Source: Eubacteriaceae bacterium
GTDB taxonomy: Bacteria > Bacillota > Clostridia > Eubacteriales > Anaerofustaceae
Direction: 5' to 3'
DNA length: 64,000 nt
Assembly: GCA_017531485.1 (NCBI GenBank)
Contig: JAFXKY010000052.1
Coordinates: 20,442 to 84,441, forward strand
Positions within the stretch are counted from its first letter, which is position 1. The number at the start of each line of letters is the position of its first letter. The notes beneath the pieces are model-generated. The model was not told the DNA's origin. It searched no databases and worked only from the letters and a program-made list of their open reading frames with translations. A program made the translations under genes and the position numbers. Below, in pieces: positions 18,436 through 27,400 of this stretch.

Positions 18436-18438
18436 ATA

Positions 18439-18467
18439 AAAAACGGCAGTAAAATGCCGTTTTTTTA
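18439..18467 (+). terminator. Terminator of the CoA-disulfide reductase gene
   Basis: AAAACGGCA pairs with TGCCGTTTT and is followed by further T. Confidence 0.85.
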
Positions 18468-18472
18468 GTATA

Positions 18473-18489
18473 GATTATTAAAATTTGAT
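18473..18489 (+). promoter_or_regulatory. AT-rich element, copy 1
   Basis: GATTATTAAAATTTGAT ends 8 bases before the -35 at 18498. A nearly identical element sits at the same distance from the -35 upstream of the transporter gene at 34854, and an inverted copy is at 30038-30055. It could be an UP element or an operator. Confidence 0.4.
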
Positions 18490-18497
18490 TAAATTTA

Positions 18498-18525
18498 TTG
18501 CTTTTTCGTGGGGGTAGCATATAAT
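18498..18525 (+). promoter_or_regulatory. Promoter of the lipoprotein gene at 18558
   Basis: TTGCTT (18498-18503), a 16-base spacer and TATAAT (18520-18525). Confidence 0.65.
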
Positions 18526-18557
18526 TGAGTTGCAAATATATTACACAGGAGGCAAAA

Positions 18558-19313
18558 ATGAAAAAGTTAATATGTATGGTGCTTGTGCTGATGTTTGTGT
18601 CCGGTTTGTATGCATGCGGTGAAAAAGCTCCGGAAATCAGACCTGTCTACGGACCGTTTTCGTTGGTGGATGGAAAGTTATCCCTTGAAGGTGTTTCGAT
18701 GGGAGATGATCCAGAAGAAGCGAAAAATGTCGTTGAAGGCAGAAATCTCGGAAGGATGGAATCGCACCTGTCTTCGGAAGAGCGCGCTTTTGAGGTTTTT
18801 ATGGACACCGAAAAAGAATCCGGTGGGATTTCTTACAACGTTCTGTCGTATTCTGCGGGATTGAAGGACAACGTTGTCAATGTGATTTCTGCGGGATTTC
18901 AGCATGATGATGTTGACGATTCCTTGCTGAACGACCCTGAAAAGTTGAGAAAAACCATTGACGACTTCTTTGCTCCGTATAAGTCAGCTGCGTCAGAAAT
19001 GGAGAACGTCCTCATAACTAAGCTTCCGACGATTGAATATTTCGTAGATGAAAACGGAAACAGAGAGGATACGGTGTTCTCATACGGCGGAAATGAGATA
19101 TACACCATGGTATTTGTTGATGGAGAGAGTATAAAAGTGTCCTCAAGAAAAGAAGCGGCAAATATGGAAGGCGCAACGATCCTTGAAATAAATTTTTATG
19201 CTCAGAGCCTTACCGCGGCGGCTGTTGACTATTATCTCAATGATGATGGGCAGACATATATGGGAGAGTTGAGTGTATTTGTAACGGTTATGCCTGCAGA
19301 AATGCTTCCGTGA
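18558..19313 (+). CDS. Putative lipoprotein of unknown function
   Basis: A 251-residue protein with a signal peptide and lipobox LYAC (Cys20). The ATG at 18558 is preceded by AGGAGG (18547-18552); an upstream in-frame start at 18525 lies in the -10 region and is rejected. The mature part starts with a PVYGPFSLVDGKLSLEGVSM-like beta segment and stays acidic and soluble. No family recognised. It is anchored outside the membrane and transcribed alone. Confidence 0.75.
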   Translation: MKKLICMVLVLMFVSGLYACGEKAPEIRPVYGPFSLVDGKLSLEGVSMGDDPEEAKNVVEGRNLGRMESHLSSEERAFEVFMDTEKESGGISYNVLSYSAGLKDNVVNVISAGFQHDDVDDSLLNDPEKLRKTIDDFFAPYKSAASEMENVLITKLPTIEYFVDENGNREDTVFSYGGNEIYTMVFVDGESIKVSSRKEAANMEGATILEINFYAQSLTAAAVDYYLNDDGQTYMGELSVFVTVMPAEMLP

Positions 19314-19336
19314 CGGATGATCGTGTTTATATAACA

Positions 19337-19361
19337 AAAGCCACCTGTAAAAGGTGGCTTT
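19337..19361 (+). terminator. Terminator of the lipoprotein gene
   Basis: AAGCCACCT (19338-19346), loop GTAAA, AGGTGGCTT (19352-19360). The T run is short. Confidence 0.65.
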
Positions 19362-19403
19362 GTCGTTTGGGTTGTATATATTATGATAAATGCCATAAAA
19401 AAA

Positions 19404-19479
19404 TGGCTCCCCAGGTAGGACTTGAACCTACGACCTCTCGGTTAACAGCCGATTGCTCCACCGATTGAGCTACTGAGGA
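19404..19479 (-). tRNA. tRNA-Asn (GTT)
   Basis: A complete 76-base cloverleaf with encoded CCA on the minus strand. The acceptor TCCTCAG pairs with CTGGGGA, the discriminator is G, the anticodon loop is CTGTTAA (anticodon GTT) and the T arm is GTAGG-TTCAAGT-CCTAC. The anticodon stem has one A-G mismatch at 27-43. Confidence 0.97.
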
Positions 19480-19497
19480 ACGCTCTTTACTCTGACT

Positions 19498-19525
19498 ATT
19501 ATACTCACTTTTTCGGGTTTGTCAA
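19498..19525 (-). promoter_or_regulatory. Promoter of tRNA-Asn
   Basis: On the minus strand, TTGACA (19520-19525), a 16-base spacer and TATAAT (19498-19503), about 18 bases before the mature tRNA 5' end. Confidence 0.8.
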
Positions 19526-19543
19526 TAGTAAAATGAAAGTTTT

Positions 19544-20047
19544 TTATTTTTCTTCCGTCTTTATCTCTTTGATGTGAAGGACGATCTGGGATAGGTCGGT
19601 ATTTTCATCCACCTTGAATTTGAGGGATTCGTCGCAGTCGGCTTTTATTATGACATTTCCGTCGGAGGATGACATACTGAGGGATTCAAGAAGGTCGTAG
19701 TCACCTTCGTTTATCATGCTGAGGGCGCCTTCTTCTGCTTTTGCGGAGTATATTATAAGGGAAAAGTCTTCTTTGTCTTCATCGGAGAAGGAGAGTTCAT
19801 AATAAGGAAGTTTGTCGCCGTTTTTCTCTTCGGGCCTTAATTTTATTATTATCCTTTCGCTTCCGAGCAGGTTCATGGCGGAAATCTCCTCGATCTCGCA
19901 GGAAACAGACTTCTCTCCGCCGGAGTGGTGAGAAGAGATGTGATAAGAATCATTCTCATCGGAAGAATATTTTTGTATATTTTGGCAGGAGGAGAGTGGT
20001 ATAATAATGAAAATGAGAGAAAATAAAATTGATAATTTGCGTATCAT
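19544..20047 (-). CDS. Putative lipoprotein of unknown function
   Basis: A 167-residue protein. The Met at 20047 is preferred because GAGG precedes it by 8 bases and it opens directly into a signal peptide with lipobox LSSC (Cys21). The mature part starts with a polar Ser/His-rich linker (YHISSHHSGGEK) and then a compact acidic domain. No family recognised. It is divergent from recD2. Confidence 0.7.
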   Translation of the reverse strand: MIRKLSILFSLIFIIIPLSSCQNIQKYSSDENDSYHISSHHSGGEKSVSCEIEEISAMNLLGSERIIIKLRPEEKNGDKLPYYELSFSDEDKEDFSLIIYSAKAEEGALSMINEGDYDLLESLSMSSSDGNVIIKADCDESLKFKVDENTDLSQIVLHIKEIKTEEK

Positions 20048-20148
20048 ATAAAACCTCGCGTATCTTTTGTTTTTATTTTTCTCATAATGCAACATTTTAT
20101 ACATTAATTTGAAAAATAATTATTTTTGCGAAATCTGTTTAAAAAATA

Positions 20149-20177
20149 TTGTTTGAAGACAATCTGTATGATATAAT
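20149..20177 (+). promoter_or_regulatory. Promoter of recD2
   Basis: TTGTTT (20149-20154), a 17-base spacer and TATAAT (20172-20177). The ATG is 17 bases further on, so the leader is very short. Confidence 0.65.
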
Positions 20178-20194
20178 TATTTCAAGGAGAGGAT

Positions 20195-22405
20195 ATGGAA
20201 AAGTTCAGCGGAGTTGTAAGCAGAATACTTTTTTACAACGAGGATAACGGTTACAGCGTAATAGAATTTGAATCGGACGGCGCCATCCTTGCTGCTGCGG
20301 GAACGGCAGTGAAGCTGAATGTGGGCGAGAAGATCGAGATCGAAGGTGTCTGGCAGGATCACCCGAAATACGGTATGCAGATAAAGATCAAGGATCTCTC
20401 CACCGTCAGGGCGACGGATCTTGACAGCATCAGAAATTATCTTTCAGGCGGTCTGGTTACGGGAATCGGTCCCGTCAGGGCGCAGGAACTCATCGAGCGT
20501 TTCGGGGAAGATGTCCTTGATATCATCGAATTCGAGCCGAACAGACTGACAGAGATCAGAGGGATCGGGCCGCACACCGCAGAAACTATCCATAATTCCT
20601 ATATGGAGCACGTAAGCGAAAGATATGTCGTTATGGAGCTTTCAAAAATAGGACTTTCCGCCAATATGGCAATAAAGCTCTTCAAGCGTTACGGTAAAAG
20701 CGCTGTGGATGTGATATATCAGAATCCTTACAAGCTTATCGACGACGTAAACGGAATCGGCTTTTTAAGGGCTGATGCGATCGCCATGCAGATCGGATTT
20801 GATAAAAATTCTCCCGTGAGGATCTCCGCCGCAATACGTTACAGGATGAATAATTCCGCGGTTTCCGGGAATACGTATATTCCGTATGATGAACTCATCT
20901 CTTCATGCAGTACTGCCCTCGGAATCGGGGAAGATGATGTGGAAGATCTTCTCGGAAAGATGATAACTTCCGGAAGGGTCATGATCGACGAACGCGGAGA
21001 AGAGAAAAGGTGCTTTTTAAGGCATTATTATGAATGTGAAAAGCTTTGTGCCCATGTAATAAACGATCTTGTCAACACTCCCGGCGAAGACATCGAGGAA
21101 GTGTGGGACATAATCGGACAGTATGAGAAATACACTCTCATAACCCTCGCGGAAGAACAGAGAATGGCTGTAAAGACAGCAGTAACCAACCACTTCAGCA
21201 TCATCACCGGCGGTCCCGGAACAGGTAAGACCACCATTATCAAGGCGATAGTTTATCTTCTCGGAAGATTCGGTAAGACATTCGCCCTTGCGGCACCTAC
21301 AGGCAGGGCGGCGAAGAGGATGAGTGAAGCGTGCGGAGAAGCTGCGGGAACCATCCACAGACTGCTGAAATATGAATACTCAGGCGAAGAAGACATCTCC
21401 CTTTCGGGAAATTTCGGACGAAACGAAGAGAATCTTCTCGATTATGACGTGATTATCGTCGATGAGATAAGTATGGTGGATGTGAATCTTCTGTCAAATC
21501 TCCTGAAGGCGATAGATGTGGAAAGAACTTCCCTCATATTCGTTGGCGACGCAAGACAGCTTCCGTCCATCGGTGCGGGAAACGTGCTTTCCGACCTTCT
21601 TGGGGTGGAGAGGGTTCCGAAATGCGAACTCAGGCAGGTTTTCAGACAAAAAGAGCAGAGCCTTATCGTGACGAATGCGCACCGCATCAACGAAGGACTT
21701 CTGCCTGAAATATCAAAAGACAATCACGAATTTGCCATGCTGAATGTGGCAACTCAGCAAAAGATCGCGCAGGCGGTTCTGAAGCTTGTGGAAAGCAACA
21801 GTTTTGACTGCCGCAGGCTTATTGCGGAAGACAGGCTTCAGATCCTTTCCCCGTTTAAAAAAGGGGAGGCGGGGGTGCTGAACCTGAATGAGAAGATTCA
21901 GGAGATAATGAATCCGGCTTCTGAGGAGACGGAAGAGATCATCGTCGGAAATTACAGGATCAGAAACAATGATAAAGTAATGCAGACGAAGAATGACTAT
22001 AATATCCGGTGGACGAATATAAATACACACGAAACGGGAAAAGGCGTTTTCAACGGGGATATGGGATATGTAAATCATATCGACAAGTCCACAGGGGAAA
22101 TACACGTATTGTACGAAGGCGAAAGGAGAGTAATCTACGACCAGACAAACAGCGACAGCCTTATTCTGGCGTATGCAATAACCATTCATAAGAGTCAGGG
22201 AAGCGAATTTGACTGCGTGATAATTCCCGTGTTCAAGGCGAGCATGAGCTTTCTTACGAGGAATATAATTTATACCGCCGTAACGAGAGCGAAAAAACGC
22301 GTCATCCTCATCGGGGAAGGCGATGCGCTGAGAATGATGGTCAGAAACGACCGTTCGTCGGAGAGACTTTCGGCTCTGGGAGATTTCCTCTCGGATCTGG
22401 GATAA
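20195..22405 (+). CDS. recD2: RecD2-type ATP-dependent DNA helicase
   Basis: A 736-residue 5'-3' superfamily 1B helicase. An N-terminal OB-like part and tandem helix-hairpin-helix motifs (GIGPVRAQELIERFG, IRGIGPHTAETI) precede the ATPase core with Walker A GGPGTGKTT near residue 340, Walker B VIIVDEISMVD and GDARQLPSIGAG. The C-terminal motif AYAITIHKSQGSEFD and TAVTRAKKRVIL complete the helicase. RecD2 works outside RecBCD in DNA repair and replication-fork maintenance. Length is typical. Confidence 0.95.
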   Translation: MEKFSGVVSRILFYNEDNGYSVIEFESDGAILAAAGTAVKLNVGEKIEIEGVWQDHPKYGMQIKIKDLSTVRATDLDSIRNYLSGGLVTGIGPVRAQELIERFGEDVLDIIEFEPNRLTEIRGIGPHTAETIHNSYMEHVSERYVVMELSKIGLSANMAIKLFKRYGKSAVDVIYQNPYKLIDDVNGIGFLRADAIAMQIGFDKNSPVRISAAIRYRMNNSAVSGNTYIPYDELISSCSTALGIGEDDVEDLLGKMITSGRVMIDERGEEKRCFLRHYYECEKLCAHVINDLVNTPGEDIEEVWDIIGQYEKYTLITLAEEQRMAVKTAVTNHFSIITGGPGTGKTTIIKAIVYLLGRFGKTFALAAPTGRAAKRMSEACGEAAGTIHRLLKYEYSGEEDISLSGNFGRNEENLLDYDVIIVDEISMVDVNLLSNLLKAIDVERTSLIFVGDARQLPSIGAGNVLSDLLGVERVPKCELRQVFRQKEQSLIVTNAHRINEGLLPEISKDNHEFAMLNVATQQKIAQAVLKLVESNSFDCRRLIAEDRLQILSPFKKGEAGVLNLNEKIQEIMNPASEETEEIIVGNYRIRNNDKVMQTKNDYNIRWTNINTHETGKGVFNGDMGYVNHIDKSTGEIHVLYEGERRVIYDQTNSDSLILAYAITIHKSQGSEFDCVIIPVFKASMSFLTRNIIYTAVTRAKKRVILIGEGDALRMMVRNDRSSERLSALGDFLSDLG

Positions 22406-22459
22406 ATGCAAATGTCATCGCGGAAGCGGTGATAAAATAAATAAAACGGAGGAAAAGCT

Positions 22460-22993
22460 ATGAAACTCGAAATCAATGCTGCTAAACTCAATGTTAAAAA
22501 CTACATCATCGAGGAGGCTGAAAAACGAATTGAAAAGCTTGGCAAGTACTTCTCCGAAGACGCTGTTGTAAACGTAGCGTTCAAGGGTGAAGGCAACAAA
22601 ACGAAGAAGGTGGAAATTTCTGTCAGACTTCGCACAGGCATCCTCCGCAGCGAGGCATCGGATGATGATGTCAGAGCTGCACTCGACAAAGCCATCGACA
22701 AGTTCGAACGTCAGTTGGTAAAACACAAAGGCAAACTCAAAAACAAGAACAACGATTCCATCAGATATGAAAATATCGCCGAACCGGAAAGTGCAGGAGA
22801 TAATGATATCGAAGGAAGAATCGTCAAAAACAAGAGTTATGTCCTTGAACCTATGGATGAAGTGGAAGCATGCTTACAGCTTGAGCTCCTCGGACACTCA
22901 TTCTTTATGTTCCTCAACAAAGAAACTGACAAGGTTTGTGTCGTATATAAGAGAGATGACGGCGACTATGGTTTGATTGAAGCAAATTTATAG
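22460..22993 (+). CDS. hpf: Ribosome hibernation promoting factor, long form
   Basis: A 177-residue protein with the RaiA/YfiA fold at 1-100 (AEKRIEKLGKYF, KKVEISVRLRTGILRSEAS, AALDKAIDKFERQLVKHK) and a C-terminal dimerisation domain (VKNKSYVLEPMDEVEACLQL, LLGHSFFMFLNKET). Long HPF forms 100S ribosome dimers in stationary phase. The start is behind ACGGAGG. It is 54 bases after recD2 with only a weak hairpin between. Confidence 0.95.
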   Translation: MKLEINAAKLNVKNYIIEEAEKRIEKLGKYFSEDAVVNVAFKGEGNKTKKVEISVRLRTGILRSEASDDDVRAALDKAIDKFERQLVKHKGKLKNKNNDSIRYENIAEPESAGDNDIEGRIVKNKSYVLEPMDEVEACLQLELLGHSFFMFLNKETDKVCVVYKRDDGDYGLIEANL

Positions 22994-23045
22994 TGTGAAA
23001 AGTGCAATTTACTCTTTAAACTAAAATAAATATATGTTAAAATAA

Positions 23046-23075
23046 TACGGGGTTAACTTTTAACCCCGTATATTT
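23046..23075 (+). terminator. Hairpin after hpf
   Basis: TACGGGGTTAA (23046-23056), loop CTT, TTAACCCCGTA (23060-23070), followed by TATTTG. A long perfect stem with a weak T tract. It ends 13 bases before the SD of the next gene. Confidence 0.65.
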
Positions 23076-23095
23076 GTATGTTTGGAAGGTATCTC

Positions 23096-25837
23096 ATGTT
23101 TTTAGTAGCTATCGTTATTCTGGCAATAATTATAGGATTTGTCAGAAAAGGAAATCTCTCTAATGTAATAAAGGCGGACCTTAAAGTGCCGTTCCTGTTT
23201 TTCCTTTCTCTTATCCTGTTTGTGGTTATAGAGGCAGGAAACGCGGCAGGCTGGGCGATCGTGGTGGAATATTCATTATGGCTCAGATTTGTTGCTTATC
23301 TCGTTTTGATCTCAAGTATATTCTTTAATATTCAGACATTCGACATCTGGCCCCTTCTCCTTCTCATGGGTACGGTTGCGAACTTTATGGCGATCTTTGC
23401 AAACGTCGGAAAAATGCCCGTTTCCGAACAGGCTCTCGCAATCGCGGGAATCGACGTTGCGGTTGTTGAAGCAAGCAATTATCTCGAAATTGCAAGCTCA
23501 TCAACGATGTTCTCGTTCCTCGGAAGCAATATCCCCATTCCCCTTCCGGGAATCTTTGCGCAGGTAATTTCTGTCGGAACGCTCCTCGTGGGACTCGGCG
23601 CATTCGGATATATTCAGGAACTCATGCTCGGAAAGATCGTTCCCATTGTTGACGAAGATGATGAAGAAGATGAGGATGATATTGATGAAGTGACGGAAGA
23701 GATAACCGAAGCTGCTAAGGAAGAACCTCAGGAAGAAAAGGAAGAAGTATCAGAGATCTTTGACGAAGAAGTGAAGGAAGTTATTCTGGAAACAGTTGAA
23801 GAAAATGCCGCAGCGGAAGCAGAAGTCATCGAAGTTGTTCAGGCTGAGGAAACTGTTGAAGAAGCCGAAGATGATACGGATGATTACGAAGACTATGACG
23901 ATTATTTCGATTATGACGACGAAGAAGACGAAACTCCGTCCGATCTTTTCAAGGATGTTGACGAACAGTTCGCTTCACCCATCGTGATCGAAGAAGATAT
24001 CGTCGAAGTTACTGTCGACGAAGAAATTCCCGACTTTGAAGAAATAATCGAAGATTCTGCTGTTGAAGAAGCTGTCATTGAAGAAGTTGTTGAAGAAGCG
24101 GCTGAAGAGGAAGTAACTGACGAACCGGTCGTTGAAGAAGTTGTCGAAGAATACATTTCTGCTCCGGAAGTTACATACGACGAAGTTCAGGAAATTGCGG
24201 AAGTTGAAGAAATAATCGTTGTTGCTGACGACGTAAACGATGCTCTGACGGAAGAAGTCATCGAAGAGATCATCGATGAAGTCCACGAAGAAGTTATCGA
24301 AACGATAGAAGACGAAGAACTCGCGGAAGAACTTGAAGAAGTAACTCAGGATATTATCGAAGAAGTTGCGGAAGATGAACTCGAAACAGAAATCGAATAC
24401 GAAGCTGAGGAAGAGATCATTGATATCATCGAAGAAACTCCCGTCGAAGTTATCGAAGAAGCCGTTTCCGAAGAAGTGATCGAAGAAACAGCTCAGGAAG
24501 AAAACGACGAACTCGACATCACATTCGATGAAGAAGGCGACTTTGAGATCGTAGGTCTTGATGATTATGAAGATAATTACAGCTTCCTCGTTTCTGATGA
24601 TGACGAAGACGGATTCTCATTTGAAGAACCGGCTGTGGTTGAAGAAACTGCGTCAGAAGAACCCAATCAGGAAGAACCGGAAGACGATGAATTCGCGGAT
24701 GACGAAGAGTATGATCCGGAACTCGAAGCTATCTTTGATGCGATCCGTTCATCAATCGACGACAGTGCATCAGCAAGGGATGCGGTCGACTTCGGAAGCG
24801 ATTTTGACCTGCCCATGAGCGTTGAATACGCAACTGCGGAATCATTCTTTGAAAATATGGACAGCGCGGAAGAAGATGACGAACCGATGATCACTCTCGA
24901 CGACATTCAGCCCGTTGAACCTGAGGAAGATATCGTGATCGAACCGATCATTGAAGATATTGTTGAAGACGTGGCAGAAGATGTGGTTATCGAAGAAGCT
25001 GCGGAAGTGATCGAAGAAACCGTTGAAGAAACCGTTGAAGAAACCGTAGTCGAACCGGTCGTTGAGGAAATGATCGAAGAGGCTGTTATTGAAGAGATCG
25101 TTCCGGAAGTTGAAGAAGAGGTCATCACTGCAGAAGAACCTGTTGAAGAAGTTGTCTCCGAAGAGATTATCGAAGACGTTATTATCGAAGAACCCATCGT
25201 TGAAGACGTGGTTGAAGAAGATATTGTTGACGAACCGGTGATCGAAGATGTTATTATCGCAGAAGTGCCGGAAGAAGCCGTTGAAGAAACTATCATCGAC
25301 GAACCTGCCATTGAAAAGATCATCGAAGAGATCATCTCTCAGGGCAAAGAAGAACCGGTTATCGAGATCTCAGACGACGACCTCTCTCATATCATCGACG
25401 AGATCATGGAAGATACATCATTCGGCGCAGTAAAAGAAGAAAAAGCCGAAGTCGAAGAAATCGTATCTGAACCGACTGTTGAAGATATCGGACTTGATGA
25501 TATTATCGACATCATTTCTGACGACATCGACATCGAAATCTCTGCAGAACCTGTTGAAGACGTCGTTGAAGACATCGTTCTTCAGGAAGACAAGGCTGTT
25601 GAAGAAGCAGTCAGGGAAGTTATCGAAACGGCAGAAAAAGACGAAGCTCAGTCCGACAGCCAGTATATTATCGTTGACGGCAAGATAGTGGAAAACCCGA
25701 ATTACAAATTCCGCAAGAGCGCGAAAAACCGCTTCGCGGATAAGGATGAGGCTCTCTTTACGGAAGCATCCTCAAGAAGACGCAGACGTGAAGGCGGCAG
25801 AAGATCCACATTCGAAATCAAGGATGATGAAGAATAA
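23096..25837 (+). CDS. Membrane protein with DUF5317-like head and very long acidic tail
   Basis: A 913-residue protein. The ATG at 23096 follows GGAAGG by 6 bases; the upstream ATG at 23078 has no SD. Residues 1-180 hold several membrane segments and a segment FANVGKMPVS resembling the GKMPVS signature of DUF5317. Residues about 186-850 form a low-complexity, extremely acidic tail dominated by Glu, Val, Ile and Asp in units such as VEEVVEE and IIEDVIIEE. The last 45 residues switch to basic (KSAKNRF, SSRRRRREGGRRS). The tail should be cytosolic or surface-exposed and disordered or beta-prone. Function unknown; only the head has relatives I recognise. Confidence 0.75.
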   Translation: MFLVAIVILAIIIGFVRKGNLSNVIKADLKVPFLFFLSLILFVVIEAGNAAGWAIVVEYSLWLRFVAYLVLISSIFFNIQTFDIWPLLLLMGTVANFMAIFANVGKMPVSEQALAIAGIDVAVVEASNYLEIASSSTMFSFLGSNIPIPLPGIFAQVISVGTLLVGLGAFGYIQELMLGKIVPIVDEDDEEDEDDIDEVTEEITEAAKEEPQEEKEEVSEIFDEEVKEVILETVEENAAAEAEVIEVVQAEETVEEAEDDTDDYEDYDDYFDYDDEEDETPSDLFKDVDEQFASPIVIEEDIVEVTVDEEIPDFEEIIEDSAVEEAVIEEVVEEAAEEEVTDEPVVEEVVEEYISAPEVTYDEVQEIAEVEEIIVVADDVNDALTEEVIEEIIDEVHEEVIETIEDEELAEELEEVTQDIIEEVAEDELETEIEYEAEEEIIDIIEETPVEVIEEAVSEEVIEETAQEENDELDITFDEEGDFEIVGLDDYEDNYSFLVSDDDEDGFSFEEPAVVEETASEEPNQEEPEDDEFADDEEYDPELEAIFDAIRSSIDDSASARDAVDFGSDFDLPMSVEYATAESFFENMDSAEEDDEPMITLDDIQPVEPEEDIVIEPIIEDIVEDVAEDVVIEEAAEVIEETVEETVEETVVEPVVEEMIEEAVIEEIVPEVEEEVITAEEPVEEVVSEEIIEDVIIEEPIVEDVVEEDIVDEPVIEDVIIAEVPEEAVEETIIDEPAIEKIIEEIISQGKEEPVIEISDDDLSHIIDEIMEDTSFGAVKEEKAEVEEIVSEPTVEDIGLDDIIDIISDDIDIEISAEPVEDVVEDIVLQEDKAVEEAVREVIETAEKDEAQSDSQYIIVDGKIVENPNYKFRKSAKNRFADKDEALFTEASSRRRRREGGRRSTFEIKDDEE

Positions 25838-25846
25838 TTATAAAGA

Positions 25847-25874
25847 CAAAGACAGGCGAAAGCCCGTCTTTTTT
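25847..25874 (+). terminator. Terminator of the acidic-tail gene
   Basis: AAAGACAGGC (25847-25856), loop GAAA, GCCCGTCTTT (25861-25870) with one A-C mismatch, followed by T. Confidence 0.85.
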
Positions 25875-25957
25875 ATGCGATGATTTTAACCAGATTCAGA
25901 TTAAAACAGTACCTTTGCTGAAAATCATGCTATTATATGTGAAAAAGGAGAATTTTT

Positions 25958-26200
25958 ATGGGTGAAGAATCAAATAAATGGATGGATAACCTGATGTATA
26001 ACATTACATATCTCAGGAAATCTCTCGGATTGTCTGAAAAACAAATGGCAGATATTCCCGGCATAGGGGGCGGCAGCCTGAAGAAGATCGAAAAGGGGAT
26101 ATTTCCCGAAAGGATGAGTGTCGAAGTCCTGCACAGGATAAAGACAAATTTCTGCAGAAGTTCAGATGATTTTTCAGAAGGCAAGTTCGGGGAAATCTGA
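25958..26200 (+). CDS. Small XRE-like helix-turn-helix protein
   Basis: An 80-residue protein behind AAAAGGAG. Residues 13-52 fit an XRE/Cro fold (ITYLRKSLGLSEKQMADIPG, then GSLKKIEKGIFPERMSVEVL). It lacks a clear ligand domain and may be a small repressor. The stop codon at 26198-26200 abuts the stop of the convergent spoIIP with no bases between. Confidence 0.7.
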   Translation: MGEESNKWMDNLMYNITYLRKSLGLSEKQMADIPGIGGGSLKKIEKGIFPERMSVEVLHRIKTNFCRSSDDFSEGKFGEI

Positions 26201-27169
26201 TCATTCCCCCTGACTTGCCGTAATGACCTCACCGAGGCTTCTTCCGAGATATACCGCCGCGCATCTCGCTTCTGCCACCGTCGTCAGGTTGCTGCCTACT
26301 TCGAACAACATGGAGTTGGGGCGGAATTCGAGGTTGTACTTATACGGGCGGTCCATATTGCGTCTGAAAAGACCGGGGTAAAGCTCGTTCATCTTCTTTT
26401 GCAGGGTGCTTCCGAAGGCTCTCATATTGTCTATATACTTACTTTTCGTACTCATTACAAACATTATACTTGCGCATTTCTGCCCGTTTATTTCCGTCAG
26501 ATAGACCTGTCTGTTTGCTTCGTTGTTGGCGAGTCCGTCGCGGTGGATATCGAAGATGTATTCTATGGAAGGATATTTCTCGACGGCGGCTTTTGCGACG
26601 TCGTAGGAGCGGTCGTACGCGGAGTCATAGGGTTGATCGAGGATCTTGGTTATGTGCAGGACCTGGATTCCGTATTCATCATGCAAAACTTCCGAAACGA
26701 TGCTTCCCACTGACAGGAGGTTTTTATTTTTGTCCGTACTTCTCCAGCTCGACGGTTTTTCGCCTTCCTTCATAAGGTAGCTTTCCGTTGTGTGGGTGTG
26801 ATAGATGAGAACTTTCGGCTGTCCGCTATGAAGATCTTCGGAGTTTATTGCGGACAGGTCGGAATATTTCGATGTGTCGCTGTCGGCAGTGGGGGAATTA
26901 TCGTCTATTATATCTGCGGTGCCGCTTATTGGGGAGGATGGCTGCCTGTAAGAAAGCATGGATATATTCGGCGACAATACATTCATCCCCACATAATCCG
27001 AAAGGCTCATGCTTGTCTTTTCTTTCGGTACAGAAAAGCTTGCATCAATGGCACGGATCGAAATATCTTTCATGACTTCTTCCCACGCATCCGGATCGGA
27101 AACGCTCATGGGGATGTTAAGGAGTATTACCGCGAGGAGTAAATATGTATAACTGTATCTTCTTTTCAT
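26201..27169 (-). CDS. spoIIP: Stage II sporulation protein P
   Basis: A 322-residue cell-wall hydrolase acting with SpoIID and SpoIIM during engulfment in sporulation. It has an N-terminal membrane anchor (YLLLAVILLNI) and a spacer. The catalytic domain starts at VLIYHTHTTESY, where His124 and Glu129 correspond to conserved zinc or catalytic residues, and IFDIHRDG and LFEVGSNLTT follow. It is somewhat shorter than the Bacillus protein because of a short spacer. The order spoIIP beside rpsT is seen in other Firmicutes. Confidence 0.93.
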   Translation of the reverse strand: MKRRYSYTYLLLAVILLNIPMSVSDPDAWEEVMKDISIRAIDASFSVPKEKTSMSLSDYVGMNVLSPNISMLSYRQPSSPISGTADIIDDNSPTADSDTSKYSDLSAINSEDLHSGQPKVLIYHTHTTESYLMKEGEKPSSWRSTDKNKNLLSVGSIVSEVLHDEYGIQVLHITKILDQPYDSAYDRSYDVAKAAVEKYPSIEYIFDIHRDGLANNEANRQVYLTEINGQKCASIMFVMSTKSKYIDNMRAFGSTLQKKMNELYPGLFRRNMDRPYKYNLEFRPNSMLFEVGSNLTTVAEARCAAVYLGRSLGEVITASQGE

Positions 27170-27188
27170 AGTTCCTCTTTTCTTTTTG

Positions 27189-27216
27189 TTGACAGATTGG
27201 ATTTTAGTGATATAAT
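27189..27216 (+). promoter_or_regulatory. Upstream promoter of the rpsT region
   Basis: TTGACA (27189-27194), a 16-base spacer and TATAAT (27211-27216): near-consensus. It lies 220 bases before rpsT and upstream of a second promoter, so it drives either a long leader or a separate RNA. Confidence 0.8.
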
Positions 27217-27222
27217 ATATGT

Positions 27223-27360
27223 ATATGCCGCTTCATTCGGTTTAAGCATTACAATAGCTCGTCGTAAGGTAAAATAAAGTCCTTTTGGTGACAGGACTTT
27301 AACGTGTCTCAGATTTTGTTTTACGAGGGGCAGAATGGGTGTGTAATATTGTAAAAAAGT
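27223..27360 (+). ncRNA. Candidate structured RNA or rpsT leader
   Basis: The stretch between two strong promoters can fold into one long rod. Outer stem: TTCATTC (27232-27238) with GAATGGG (about 27333-27339). Middle stem: CTCGT followed after a 3-base bulge by AAGGTAAAAT, pairing with ATTTTGTTTT and ACGAG. Apical hairpin: AAAGTCCT with AGGACTTT around 27277-27300. There is no coding frame with an SD. The size and rod shape recall 6S RNA, but no family is confirmed and no strong terminator is seen before the second promoter. Confidence 0.4.
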
Positions 27361-27371
27361 GCATTTTTTGC

Positions 27372-27400
27372 TTGCATTTAAGCCGGATTAGTGGTAGAAT
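27372..27400 (+). promoter_or_regulatory. Proximal promoter of rpsT
   Basis: TTGCAT (27372-27377), a 17-base spacer and TAGAAT (27395-27400), 35 bases before the start codon. Confidence 0.6.

Noticed and set aside
24907..25575. Ser/Thr-rich antisense frames opposite the acidic tail
   Set aside because: They are the direct complement of GAA/GTT-type repeats and have no start signals.
23640..25700. Possible CRISPR or tandem DNA repeat in the acidic tail
   Set aside because: The repetition is at amino-acid level with varying codons; there are no constant-length repeats and spacers.
27223..27360. Assignment of the rpsT-upstream segment as 6S RNA
   Set aside because: Rod-like shape alone is not enough; no conserved central bubble or terminator could be confirmed, so it is listed only as a candidate.
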